Shown piece by piece: positions 33,354 to 42,386 of a DNA stretch of 64,000 bases. Made by a program: the position numbers and the translations under genes. Each line of letters begins with the position of its first letter. Within the stretch, counting starts at the first letter, position 1. The stretch lies in contig CAUTAF010000006.1 of assembly GCA_963536495.1 (NCBI GenBank), forward strand, positions 25,127 through 89,126. Reading direction: 5' to 3'. Under the pieces are notes generated by a model. It did not search any database, was not told the origin of the DNA, and was given only the letters and a program-made list of their open reading frames with translations. Source of the DNA: CAJPPJ01 sp963536495. Lineage in GTDB: Bacteria; Bacillota_I; Bacilli_A; RF39; UBA660.

Positions 33354-34176
33354 AAAAGGAATATTATATTTAGTGCCAACTCCTATAGGAAATATGGAAG
33401 ATATTACTTATAGAGCTTTAAAGGTTTTAAATGAAGTTGATGTTATTTTTTGTGAAGATACTAGAATTAGTAAAGAATTATTAAAATTTTATAAAATAAC
33501 AAAAAATCTTATAAGTTCAAACGAACAAAATGAATTAAAAAGAACTGAATTAATGATAAATTATTTAAGTTCGAATAAAAATGTTGCTATTATAACAGAT
33601 AGGGGAACACCTATTATTAGTGATCCTGGATATATATTAGTTAAAAAAGCGATAGAAGAAGGTTATGAAGTTATTGGATTACCTGGTGCTAATGCAGCAA
33701 CGACAGCTCTTATAATATCTGGATTAAATCCATATCCATATTTATTTTATGGTTTTTTAAAAGGTAATAATAAGAAAAAAATAGAAAATTTAAAAAATTT
33801 ACAAAAAATAAAATATAGTATTATTTTTTATGAATCTGTTCATCATATTCAGGAAACTTTAAACCTTATATATTCTGTTTTTGATAATCGTAGAGTTGCT
33901 ATTTGTAGAGAATTAACTAAAATGTATGAAGAATGTGTAAGAGATGAATTAGAAAACATAATTAATAATTTTAATGTTATTACACTTAAGGGTGAATTTG
34001 TAATAGTAGTTGAGGGAAATAATAATGATGTAGATTATTCTGATTTAAATTTAATAGACCATGTTAATTTATATATATCAGATGGTTTTGAAAAAATGGA
34101 AGCAATTAAAAAGACTTCAAAAGATTTAAATTTATCTAAATCAGAAGTGTATAAAAAATATCACGAAGGAAATTAA
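33343..34176 (+). CDS. rsmI: 16S rRNA (cytidine1402-2'-O)-methyltransferase RsmI
   Basis: 277 aa. Tetrapyrrole-methylase fold: YLVPTPIGNMEDITYRALKV, EDTRISKELL, DRGTPIISDPGY and GLPGANAATTALIISG are all RsmI signatures. Modifies C1402 at the ribosomal P site with RsmH. Overlaps trmN6 by 11 bases. Confidence 0.96.
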   Translation: MENKKGILYLVPTPIGNMEDITYRALKVLNEVDVIFCEDTRISKELLKFYKITKNLISSNEQNELKRTELMINYLSSNKNVAIITDRGTPIISDPGYILVKKAIEEGYEVIGLPGANAATTALIISGLNPYPYLFYGFLKGNNKKKIENLKNLQKIKYSIIFYESVHHIQETLNLIYSVFDNRRVAICRELTKMYEECVRDELENIINNFNVITLKGEFVIVVEGNNNDVDYSDLNLIDHVNLYISDGFEKMEAIKKTSKDLNLSKSEVYKKYHEGN

Positions 34177-34177
34177 T

Positions 34178-34741
34178 ATGTATTTAATAGTTGGAATTGG
34201 AAATGTTGGAAAAGAATATTATAATACTAGACATAATATTGGTTTTATGATGTTAGATTATTATGTAAAATCAAAAAATCTAACTTTTTCTAAAGAAAAA
34301 TTTAATGGAGATTATATAGAAGAAAAAATAAATGATAAAAAAGTTATTTATTTAAAACCTAAATCTTATGTTAATTTAACGGGAGAAGTTCTTAGAAAAT
34401 ATGTTGATTTTTATAAAATACCAATTGAAAATATATTGATAATTGTAGATGATATAAATTTAGAAATAGGAAGATTAAGATTAAGAGAAAAAGGATCAAG
34501 CGGAGGACATAATGGTTTAAAAAATATTTTTCTTCATTTAGGTACAGAAAATATAAAAAGATTGAGAATAGGAGTATCTAATGATAAAAAATATAATATG
34601 AAGGATTATGTTTTATCAAAATTTAGCGAAGAAGATATTAAAATCCTTGATGCTAAGAAAAATGATGTGTTAAATATAATAGATGATTTTTCTAAATATA
34701 ATTTTGATAAGCTTATGAATAAATATAATAAAAATGACTAA
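34178..34741 (+). CDS. pth: Peptidyl-tRNA hydrolase
   Basis: 187 aa. Catalytic region GIGNVGKEYYNTRHNIGFMM with the conserved Asn and His, and DDINLEIGRLRLREKGSSGG with the catalytic Asp and glycine loop. Recycles tRNA from drop-off peptides. Upstream of mfd as in Bacillus (spoVC-mfd), with an 8-base overlap into mfd. Confidence 0.97.
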   Translation: MYLIVGIGNVGKEYYNTRHNIGFMMLDYYVKSKNLTFSKEKFNGDYIEEKINDKKVIYLKPKSYVNLTGEVLRKYVDFYKIPIENILIIVDDINLEIGRLRLREKGSSGGHNGLKNIFLHLGTENIKRLRIGVSNDKKYNMKDYVLSKFSEEDIKILDAKKNDVLNIIDDFSKYNFDKLMNKYNKND

Positions 34742-37700
34742 AATTTTAGATATAATAGATACAAATTTTAATGATAAATTAACAATAGTTGAGATTACTT
34801 CTGAACTATTTTCTTTGGTTGTATATAAAAATTATATTAATTCTAATAAAAATATAATTATTGTTACACCATCATTATTTGAAGCTAGTAAAATTTATGA
34901 ATCGTTATTAAATTATACAAATGAAGTATATTTATTTCCAAATGATGATTTTTTTACAGTAAAATCTTTAGCAGTAAGTCCTGAATTTAAAATAACTAGA
35001 TTAGAAACTATTAATGCTATTTTAAAAAAAGATACAAATAAAATTATAGTTACACATTTAGATGGTTATATAAAAAAAATAACATCTAAATCTGATTATG
35101 AACTAAATATTTTAAATTTGAAAAAAAACGAAGTTATAAATAGAGATAAATTATTAACAAAACTTTTAGATTTAGGATATCAAGAAGATAATATAGTCTC
35201 TAAAACTGGAGATTTTGCATATAGAGGATATATTGTAGATATATATGGAATAGAAGAAGATTTTCCTTGTAGAATAGAATTTTTCGGAGATGAAATAACA
35301 TCAATAAGATTATTTGATCCAAAAAATCAAAGATCTTTTGAAGATCTAGACGAGTTAACTATAAAACCATTTAAAGATATAATTACTTCAAATGAAAATA
35401 TTTCTTCATATTTAAATGATAAAATAACAATATTTAAAGATTATGAGATAATTAAAAACTTATATGATAGATTAGTTAATGAAGTAGATAATGAAGAATT
35501 TTTAGATTTATATAAAATAAAAGAAGAAGAAACGGTATATTATGAAACTTTAGAAAATAAAAAATCTACTAACAATATAGTTAATTTTAAATCTAAAACA
35601 ATCTCAAAATTTTATGATAATATAGAACTTATAAATAATTTTTTATCAACTAATATTAGAAAAAATAAAACAATAGTAATTTCTTTATCAGAATCAAAAA
35701 TAAATTCATTTAGAAAACATATAAATTTATCTATGATTGAAACAAATTTTGATAATATCGAAGAAAATAAAATAAATATAATATCTGATTATTATTTTAA
35801 TGAAGGTTTTGAATATAAAGATTATATATTTTTAAGTGAAAATGAAATTTATAATAATGTAATAAAAAAGAAAAAATATAAAACTAAATTTAAATATTCA
35901 GTAAAAATATCAGATATTTCAAATCTAACTAAAGGTGATTATGTTGTACACGAATCTTATGGAATAGGTATGTATAATGGAGTAATTACTTTAGAGAGTA
36001 AAGGTAAATATAAAGATTATTTAGAAGTTATATATAAAAATAATGATAAATTATATATACCAGTTTCGAAAATAGAATTGATTAGTAAATATTCTACCAA
36101 AGATGGAATGATACCTAAAGTAAATTCTTTAGGTGGAAGTGAATGGAAAAAAACTAAATTAAAAGTTAAAAACAAAATAAAAAGTATAGCAAAAGAATTA
36201 ATAAATTTATATGCTTTAAGAAAAAATAGTAAAGGATATAATTTTTCAGAAGACGATGAATTTCAAAAAATATTTGAAAATGATTTTGAATTTGCTGAAA
36301 CATCAGACCAATTAAAAGCAATAAATGAAATAAAAGAAGATATGATATCGGATATACCAATGGATAGACTTTTATGTGGTGATGTAGGATATGGTAAAAC
36401 AGAAGTAGCGTTTAGAGCAATGTTTAAAGCTGTTAATGATTCAAAACAAGTATTATATTTATGTCCAACTACTTTGTTATCAAAACAGCAATATGAAGTG
36501 GCAAAGAAAAGATTTTCTAAATTTCCAGTTAATATTAAACTTATAAATAGATATACAAGCCAGAAAGAAAAAATAGAAATATATCAAGAATTAAAAAACG
36601 CTAAATTAGATATATTATTTGGAACACATTCTTTATTAAGTGATAATATAAAACCAAAAAATTTAGGTTTATTAATTATAGATGAAGAACAAAGATTTGG
36701 AGTAAAAGATAAAGAAAAATTAAAAAAATATAAAAACAATGTAGATATTCTTACTATGAGTGCAACACCGATACCTAGAACATTACAAATGTCTTTAATG
36801 GGTATTAAATCAATATCAACTATAGAAACTCCACCGGTTGATCGTTATCCTATTGAAACTTATGTTTTTAAAGAAGATGAATATGTTGTAAGAGAAGCAA
36901 TTTATAAAGAATTAGCAAGAAGTGGTCAAGTTTATATTTTATATAACAATATTAATGATATGGATGAAAAAGAAAAAGAAATAAAATCTTTAGTACCACA
37001 AGCTAGAATAATAAAAATTCATGGTAAAATGCATAAAGAAGATATTGAAGATAAAATGGAAAGTTTTATCAATAAAGAATATGATGTTTTACTTTGTACA
37101 ACTATAATTGAAACAGGAATAGATATCCCTAATGTAAATACTTTAATTATATATGATGCTGATAAATTTGGACTTAGTCAGTTATATCAAATAAGAGGAA
37201 GAGTAGGAAGAAGCAATAAAATAGCATATGCTTATCTAATGTATAAACCAAGTAAAGTATTAACTGAAGAAGCTCAAAAGAGATTAAATAGTATAAAAGA
37301 ATATACTGCTCTTGGAAGTGGATATAAAATATCTGCTAGAGATTTAGAAATTAGAGGAGCAGGAGATATTTTAGGTAGTGAACAAGCTGGTTTTGTAGAT
37401 AGTGTTGGTATTACTTTATATACTAAAATTTTAAATGATGAAATAAAAAGAATCGAAACAGGAATAGAAGATAGTGATAATGATAAAGATGAAGTAGAAG
37501 AGAATGTTAAAACTAATATAAATTTATCAAATTATGTTCCAGATAATTATGTTAAAGATGATAGTTTAAAAATATTAATACATAGTAAAATTAATTCCAT
37601 TACTAATAGAGAAGAATTTAATATGGTAAAAGAAGAATTGGAAGATAGATTTGGTAAGCTTAATAAAGAAATATTAGAATATATGGAAGAAGAATTATTT

Positions 37701-37955
37701 GATAGCTTATCTAATAAATACAAAATAGAAAAAGTTATAGAAAATAGATTAACTATAGAAATAATATTTAATGAAGAAATAGCTAATATTATAGATATAG
37801 GAGATTTACTTGTTAAATCTTTATCAATAAATAAAAATTTTAAATTTAAGAGTCAAGATAAAAAAATAGTTTTATATATTCAAAAAATATATTTAGATAA
37901 AAATAATATATATGAATGTTTAAATAAAATATTAGAAAGTCTAAATCTTAAGTAA
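34734..37955 (+). CDS. mfd: Transcription-repair coupling factor Mfd
   Basis: 1073 aa, somewhat shorter than Bacillus Mfd (1177). UvrB-like N-terminal module, RNA-polymerase-interacting domain (KGDYVVHESYGIGMYNGVI), then translocase with Walker A GDVGYGKTEVAFRAM, DEEQRFGV, SATPIPRTL, and QIRGRVGRS, and a C-terminal TRCF domain. It removes stalled polymerase at lesions and recruits UvrA. Confidence 0.97.
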   Translation: MTKILDIIDTNFNDKLTIVEITSELFSLVVYKNYINSNKNIIIVTPSLFEASKIYESLLNYTNEVYLFPNDDFFTVKSLAVSPEFKITRLETINAILKKDTNKIIVTHLDGYIKKITSKSDYELNILNLKKNEVINRDKLLTKLLDLGYQEDNIVSKTGDFAYRGYIVDIYGIEEDFPCRIEFFGDEITSIRLFDPKNQRSFEDLDELTIKPFKDIITSNENISSYLNDKITIFKDYEIIKNLYDRLVNEVDNEEFLDLYKIKEEETVYYETLENKKSTNNIVNFKSKTISKFYDNIELINNFLSTNIRKNKTIVISLSESKINSFRKHINLSMIETNFDNIEENKINIISDYYFNEGFEYKDYIFLSENEIYNNVIKKKKYKTKFKYSVKISDISNLTKGDYVVHESYGIGMYNGVITLESKGKYKDYLEVIYKNNDKLYIPVSKIELISKYSTKDGMIPKVNSLGGSEWKKTKLKVKNKIKSIAKELINLYALRKNSKGYNFSEDDEFQKIFENDFEFAETSDQLKAINEIKEDMISDIPMDRLLCGDVGYGKTEVAFRAMFKAVNDSKQVLYLCPTTLLSKQQYEVAKKRFSKFPVNIKLINRYTSQKEKIEIYQELKNAKLDILFGTHSLLSDNIKPKNLGLLIIDEEQRFGVKDKEKLKKYKNNVDILTMSATPIPRTLQMSLMGIKSISTIETPPVDRYPIETYVFKEDEYVVREAIYKELARSGQVYILYNNINDMDEKEKEIKSLVPQARIIKIHGKMHKEDIEDKMESFINKEYDVLLCTTIIETGIDIPNVNTLIIYDADKFGLSQLYQIRGRVGRSNKIAYAYLMYKPSKVLTEEAQKRLNSIKEYTALGSGYKISARDLEIRGAGDILGSEQAGFVDSVGITLYTKILNDEIKRIETGIEDSDNDKDEVEENVKTNINLSNYVPDNYVKDDSLKILIHSKINSITNREEFNMVKEELEDRFGKLNKEILEYMEEELFDSLSNKYKIEKVIENRLTIEIIFNEEIANIIDIGDLLVKSLSINKNFKFKSQDKKIVLYIQKIYLDKNNIYECLNKILESLNLK

Positions 37956-38007
37956 TATTGAAAAAAATCAAAAAATAATGTAGTATATATACAATAAAGA
38001 GGTCATT

Positions 38008-38496
38008 ATGGATAGTATTAATGAACAAATACAAGCTAAAAATAAAGAAATATATCAAAATAAAATAACTATAGATACTAACAAAAATATAGAAAGTTTT
38101 AATCTTACTGTAGCTAATTTAATTGATATTATAGTTTTCAAAAAGAAAAATATATCAAAAGAAATAATAAAAGAATATAAAGATGAAGTTAAAAAAATTT
38201 TAGTAACAAGAAGCCAAACTTTGTTAGAAAATATATCAAGTTTAAATGATTATGATAAAAAAATAGAAGAATTAGTAGATAAAACATCTGAAAAATTTTC
38301 TCAAGATATTAAAAATTTAAAATTTGAAGAAAAAATAATAAAAGATATAAATGATAAAATAATAGCAGAAGAAAAAAATAAGAGTCAAAGTTTAAAAAAT
38401 TCATATATAGAAACAAAAAAATATATTAATAATGTTGAAAATTTAAGTTTATCTGTTGAAAAACCAAAAGTTAAAATATTTCAAAAAGAAGCATAA
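38008..38496 (+). CDS. Helical protein of unknown function
   Basis: Not recognised. 162 aa, no signal peptide or membrane segment. Lys/Glu/Asn-rich with heptad-like stretches, particularly residues 65-135 (KKILVTRSQTLLENISSL through KKYINNVENL), suggesting a long coiled coil. It has its own AGAGGT site and a possible weak promoter (TTGAAA, 17 bases, TAGTAT) between mfd and itself. Placed between mfd and tatD, where Bacillus has many other genes. Base composition is like its neighbours. Confidence 0.65.
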   Translation: MDSINEQIQAKNKEIYQNKITIDTNKNIESFNLTVANLIDIIVFKKKNISKEIIKEYKDEVKKILVTRSQTLLENISSLNDYDKKIEELVDKTSEKFSQDIKNLKFEEKIIKDINDKIIAEEKNKSQSLKNSYIETKKYINNVENLSLSVEKPKVKIFQKEA

Positions 38497-38506
38497 GAGT
38501 GAAAAT

Positions 38507-39271
38507 ATGAAATTAATTGATACACATTGTCATATAAATGAAGAATATTATGAAAATATAGATGAGTTGGTTGAAAGAGCAAAAAAAAATAATGTAAAAA
38601 CTCTAATAGTTTCTACTTGTTCTGTAACAGATTGGGAAGAAAATATAAAGTTGGCTAATAAATATGAAAATATTTATTTAAATATATCTATACATCCAGA
38701 ATATGCAAATGAAGAAATTGATTTTGATTTGTATTTAGATAAAATAAAAAAAATTTTAAAAAACAATACAAAAATTATTGCGATTGGAGAAATTGGTTTA
38801 GATTATCATTATGATAATACTAATAAAGAAAAACAAAAGGATTTGTTTATAAAACAAATTAAAATTGCTCAAGAATTTAACTTACCTATAGTTATTCATA
38901 CTAGGGATGCTACAAAAGATACTATTGATATATTAAAACAATTTAATGTTAAAGGTATCATTCATTGTTTTTCAGGTTCTTTAGAAACTGCTAAAGAATA
39001 TATAAATATGGGATTTTATTTAGGAATAGGTGGAGTTGTAACTTTTAAGAATTCTAAATTAAAAGAAGTTATAGAAAAAATCGGTTTAGACCATATTGTT
39101 CTAGAAACTGATTCTCCATACTTATCTCCTTTAAGAGGAGAAAAAAATTATCCCGAAAATATTAGAATAATAGCAGAATACTTAGCGTCATTATTAAATA
39201 TAACTATAGAAGAAGTAGCAAATATAACTACTTTAAATGTAAAAAAAATATACAATAATATTAAGTTTTAA
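38507..39271 (+). CDS. tatD: TatD-family metal-dependent DNase
   Basis: 254 aa from ATG 38507; an earlier in-frame ATG at 38456 lies within the previous gene. Metal ligands: DTHCHINEEYY, GEIGLDYHYD, VIHTRDATKDT, HCFSG and ETDSPYLSPLRG. TIM-barrel deoxyribonuclease/exonuclease. In Bacillus yabD precedes yabE and ksgA, the same order as here. Confidence 0.95.
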   Translation: MKLIDTHCHINEEYYENIDELVERAKKNNVKTLIVSTCSVTDWEENIKLANKYENIYLNISIHPEYANEEIDFDLYLDKIKKILKNNTKIIAIGEIGLDYHYDNTNKEKQKDLFIKQIKIAQEFNLPIVIHTRDATKDTIDILKQFNVKGIIHCFSGSLETAKEYINMGFYLGIGGVVTFKNSKLKEVIEKIGLDHIVLETDSPYLSPLRGEKNYPENIRIIAEYLASLLNITIEEVANITTLNVKKIYNNIKF

Positions 39272-39282
39272 AGGTAAATGTT

Positions 39283-39828
39283 ATGAGAATAAAAAAAGAG
39301 TTTTTTTCAAAAATTTTAATAGTTTTTGGTTCTTTATTAATAATAGGATCTTTTATTTTTAAAAATAGTAATAATTTAAGCCCAGTAAAATTTAAAACAA
39401 GTGAATATTTTAAAAATAATAATAGAGTTATCAAAAACGTTAATAATATTGAAGAAATTAAAAAGTATGGAAAAGATAATATTTTAAAATTTGATGGTAC
39501 AATAACTTCTTATGGAGCTGATTGTACTGGATGTAGTGGATATTTAGCTTGTCCACCGCATATAAATGCTAAAAATACTATATATTATTCTGATAAAAAA
39601 TATAAAAATTTAAGAATTGTAGCAGCAGATAAAAGTATACCTTGTGGATCAATAGTAAAAATCAAAGGAATAAAAAATTATAAAGATATATATGCGATAG
39701 TTTTAGATAGAGGTGGAGCAATAAAAGGTACCTTGTTTGATTTGTTAGTAGAAGGTGAAAAATCTGCAACTTCTCTTGGTAGACTACATGTAAAGTACGA
39801 AATATTAAGATGGGGATGGAATAAATGA
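39283..39828 (+). CDS. 3D-domain cell-wall protein (YabE/YuiC-like)
   Basis: 181 aa. One N-terminal membrane anchor (residues 10-27) and a C-terminal 3D domain: TSYGADCTGCSGY at the start of the domain, then IVAADKSIPCGSIVKI and VLDRGGAIKGTLFDLL with the three family Asp residues. Related to the Rpf-like/MltA-fold lytic transglycosylases that clip glycan. The DUF348/G5 parts of full YabE are absent. Overlaps rsmA by 4 bases. Confidence 0.87.
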   Translation: MRIKKEFFSKILIVFGSLLIIGSFIFKNSNNLSPVKFKTSEYFKNNNRVIKNVNNIEEIKKYGKDNILKFDGTITSYGADCTGCSGYLACPPHINAKNTIYYSDKKYKNLRIVAADKSIPCGSIVKIKGIKNYKDIYAIVLDRGGAIKGTLFDLLVEGEKSATSLGRLHVKYEILRWGWNK

Positions 39829-40598
39829 GTCATAATTTTAAAAAAAAATTTGGACAGAATTTTTTAAAAGACAAAAATATATTAAAAAAAATAGTATCGT
39901 TATCTCCTATAACAAAGGATGATTTGGTTATAGAGATTGGAACAGGAGAAGGAGATTTAACTTCAGTTTTAAGTGATAAAGCAAAATATGTTTTAACTTA
40001 TGAAATAGATGAAGAATTAAAAAATACATTAGAAAATAAATTTGTAAATACTAATGTAATTATAAATTTTAAAGATTTTTTAACTACAAATTTAAAAAAT
40101 GATATAAACAAATATGTTTATAAGAATATATATGTAGTTGCAAATATTCCATATTATATAACTACTTCAATTATAATGAAATTTGTAGATGAAGATGTTG
40201 ATATTAAGAGTATGGTTTTATTAATGCAAAAAGAAGTTGGAGAAAAATTTGTAGATACAAAAAATTCTGCAACTAAAATAATATATGAATACTTTTTTGA
40301 TATAAAAAAAGAATTTATAATAAAAAAAGAACTTTTTTTTCCAATACCTAAAGTAGATAGCGTCATTTTAAAATTTACTAGTAAAAATTATAAAAAAATA
40401 GATAAAGAAAAATTTAAAAATTTTATATATGATTGTTTTAAATATAAAAGAAAAACTTTAAAAAACAATTTAAAAAACTATGATTTAGAAACTATAGAAA
40501 GTTTATTGGTTAAAATTAATAAAAATTTATCAAATAGAGCAGAAGATTTATCAACAGAAGATTTTACATTTTTATATTTTAATTTATTTAAACAATAG
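39825..40598 (+). CDS. rsmA: 16S rRNA dimethyladenosine transferase RsmA (KsgA)
   Basis: 257 aa. KKFGQNFLKDKNILKKIVSL at the N-terminus, SAM motif IEIGTGEGDLTSVL, and catalytic VVANIPYYITTSII. Dimethylates A1518/A1519 of 16S rRNA. It usually follows rnmV (RNase M5), which is missing here. ATGA-type overlap with the preceding gene. Confidence 0.97.
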   Translation: MSHNFKKKFGQNFLKDKNILKKIVSLSPITKDDLVIEIGTGEGDLTSVLSDKAKYVLTYEIDEELKNTLENKFVNTNVIINFKDFLTTNLKNDINKYVYKNIYVVANIPYYITTSIIMKFVDEDVDIKSMVLLMQKEVGEKFVDTKNSATKIIYEYFFDIKKEFIIKKELFFPIPKVDSVILKFTSKNYKKIDKEKFKNFIYDCFKYKRKTLKNNLKNYDLETIESLLVKINKNLSNRAEDLSTEDFTFLYFNLFKQ

Positions 40599-40647
40599 CA
40601 TTTTAAAAATATATACAATAAAATTTAGATGTACAGAAGGAGGAATC

Positions 40648-40914
40648 ATGGAAATAACATCAGTTAATGTACGTAAAATAGAAAAAGAAGGGTCTAAGGT
40701 AGTAGCGGTAGCATCAGTTTTATTTGATGATGTATTTGCAGTTCACGATATTAGATTATTAGAAGGAAAGAATGGGTTATTTATAGCTATGCCATCTAGA
40801 AAAATATCAAATGGTTCATATAAAGATGTAGCACATCCTATAAATCAAGAATTTAGAGTAATATTAGAAGAAAAAATTAAAGAAAAATATAATGAAATCA
40901 AAGAAGAAGCATAA
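40648..40914 (+). CDS. spoVG: SpoVG RNA-binding regulator
   Basis: 88 aa. Very close to family: SVLFDDVFAVHDIRLLEGKN then LFIAMPSRKISNGSYKDVAH with PINQEFR. A small RNA/DNA-binding regulator, named for Bacillus sporulation but common in non-sporulating Firmicutes, so it is not evidence for spores here. Strong AGAAGGAGGAATC site. Confidence 0.97.
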   Translation: MEITSVNVRKIEKEGSKVVAVASVLFDDVFAVHDIRLLEGKNGLFIAMPSRKISNGSYKDVAHPINQEFRVILEEKIKEKYNEIKEEA

Positions 40915-40936
40915 TTTACTATGCTTTTTCTTTTTA
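40901..40936 (+). terminator. spoVG terminator
   Basis: AAGAAGAAGCATA (40901..40913), six-base loop, TATGCTTTTTCTT (40920..40932) and T tail. A 13-pair stem that includes the last spoVG codons. Confidence 0.8.
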
Positions 40937-40967
40937 TAAAAAAAGGTTATAATATTAATGAGGAAAT

Positions 40968-41933
40968 ATGAATATAATAAATAATATTAAAAAAATAGAT
41001 TTAATTTTAAACAAAGCATCTAAAGTATTTGTAATAGGACATATAAACTCTGATTTGGATGCTATTTCGTCATGTTTAGGAATGCTAGAATATATTAAAA
41101 ATAAAGAAAAATATATTATTTTAGATGATAATATATTAGAATCTGGTGTTTTTAAAATTTATAATGAAACTAAAAACGATTATAATTATATTAAATCTAA
41201 AGATATAAAAGAGGTAGTTGATGAAAATTCATTAATAATATTTTTAGATTTTAATAGAAAAAGTTTATTAAAAAATCCAAATATTATAGGATTATTTAAA
41301 TATAAAATAATTATAGATCACCATGAAGAGACTAGTGATATTATAGAAAATGATTTGAAAATTATAGATGCTTTTTCTAGTAGTGCATCTGAGATGATAG
41401 CAAGTTATTTAAAAAATAAAAACTATAATATACCTTCAAATATTTCTACTTATTTACTATCTGGTATAGTTTTAGATACAGCTTCTTTTTCTTTAAACAT
41501 TAATGAAGATACTTTTAATATATCAAGTTATCTTATAAAAGAAGGAGCAGATAACATAAAGGTTCAAAAACTATTTAAAAAGAATATAAAACAGTATATA
41601 AAAAATCAAAAAATAATAATAGGAGCTAAAAATATTAATAATACTTTAATTACTTTAGGTAAAAAAGGTATAAAATATAGAAGAGAAGAAATAGGAAGAG
41701 TAGCAGATTTATTACTCCAATTTGAAAATGTTAGTTCATCTTTTGTAATTGCAAAACTTCAAGATGGAAGTATTGGAATAAGTGGAAGAACTAATGATGA
41801 AAATGTTGATATGAAAGAAATAATGTTATCTTTTGGTGGTGGTGGTAACAAAAATAGAGCAGGTGCAAATATTAAAAATGAAACAATAAGCAATATTTAT
41901 GATAGAATAAAAGACATAGCCAAAAATTTATAG
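40968..41933 (+). CDS. DHH-DHHA1 phosphoesterase at the gdpP locus
   Basis: 321 aa. DHH domain motifs in order: GHINSDLDAISS, FLDFNR, IDHHEET, VLDTASF; then DHHA1 ending in SFGGGGNKNRAGANIK. In Bacillus, gdpP (c-di-AMP phosphodiesterase: two helices, PAS, degenerate GGDEF, DHH-DHHA1) sits directly before rplI and the dnaB-type helicase gene, exactly as here, but this protein has only the DHH-DHHA1 half. The DHHA1 GGGH motif, normally with His, reads GGGN (AAC). Most likely substrates are c-di-AMP or pApA; NrnA-like oligoribonuclease is the alternative. GAGGAA site upstream. Confidence 0.82.
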   Translation: MNIINNIKKIDLILNKASKVFVIGHINSDLDAISSCLGMLEYIKNKEKYIILDDNILESGVFKIYNETKNDYNYIKSKDIKEVVDENSLIIFLDFNRKSLLKNPNIIGLFKYKIIIDHHEETSDIIENDLKIIDAFSSSASEMIASYLKNKNYNIPSNISTYLLSGIVLDTASFSLNINEDTFNISSYLIKEGADNIKVQKLFKKNIKQYIKNQKIIIGAKNINNTLITLGKKGIKYRREEIGRVADLLLQFENVSSSFVIAKLQDGSIGISGRTNDENVDMKEIMLSFGGGGNKNRAGANIKNETISNIYDRIKDIAKNL

Positions 41934-41941
41934 GAGGTAAT

Positions 41942-42385
41942 ATGGAAGTAATATTTATAAAAACTTTAAAAGGTCAAGGTAAAGAAGGAGAAATAAAAAA
42001 TGTAGCTGCCGGATATGCAGAAAACTTTTTAATAAAAAAAGGTTATGCATTAAAAAAGACTGAAGAAAATTATAAAATTTATCAAAAAAATTTACAAAAT
42101 CAAAAAGAAAAAATAGCATTAGAAAATAAAGAAGCTTTATTAGTAAAAGAAAAATATCAAGAAAAAGTTATAAGTTTTAAAGTTAAAGTTAGTGATGATT
42201 CTAGAGTGTTTGGAAGTATATCAGTAAAACAAATAAAAGAAGCTTTAAAAAATATAGGTTTAGATATAGAAAAAACTCAAATAGCTATTGATCATCCTAT
42301 AAGTACACTAGGTAATCATTTTGTTAATATTAATTTAACGAAAGATGTAATATTAAAAATTATAGTAAGATTAGAAAGAGAATAA
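41942..42385 (+). CDS. rplI: 50S ribosomal protein L9
   Basis: 147 aa. N-terminal rRNA-binding lobe (GQGKEGEIKNVAAGYAENFL, typical G-K-G-x-V-K pattern), a long connecting helix, and the C-terminal domain with VFGSISVKQIKEALK. Placed between the gdpP-like gene and dnaB, the Bacillus order. GGAGGTAAT site. Confidence 0.97.
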   Translation: MEVIFIKTLKGQGKEGEIKNVAAGYAENFLIKKGYALKKTEENYKIYQKNLQNQKEKIALENKEALLVKEKYQEKVISFKVKVSDDSRVFGSISVKQIKEALKNIGLDIEKTQIAIDHPISTLGNHFVNINLTKDVILKIIVRLERE

Positions 42386-42386
42386 T

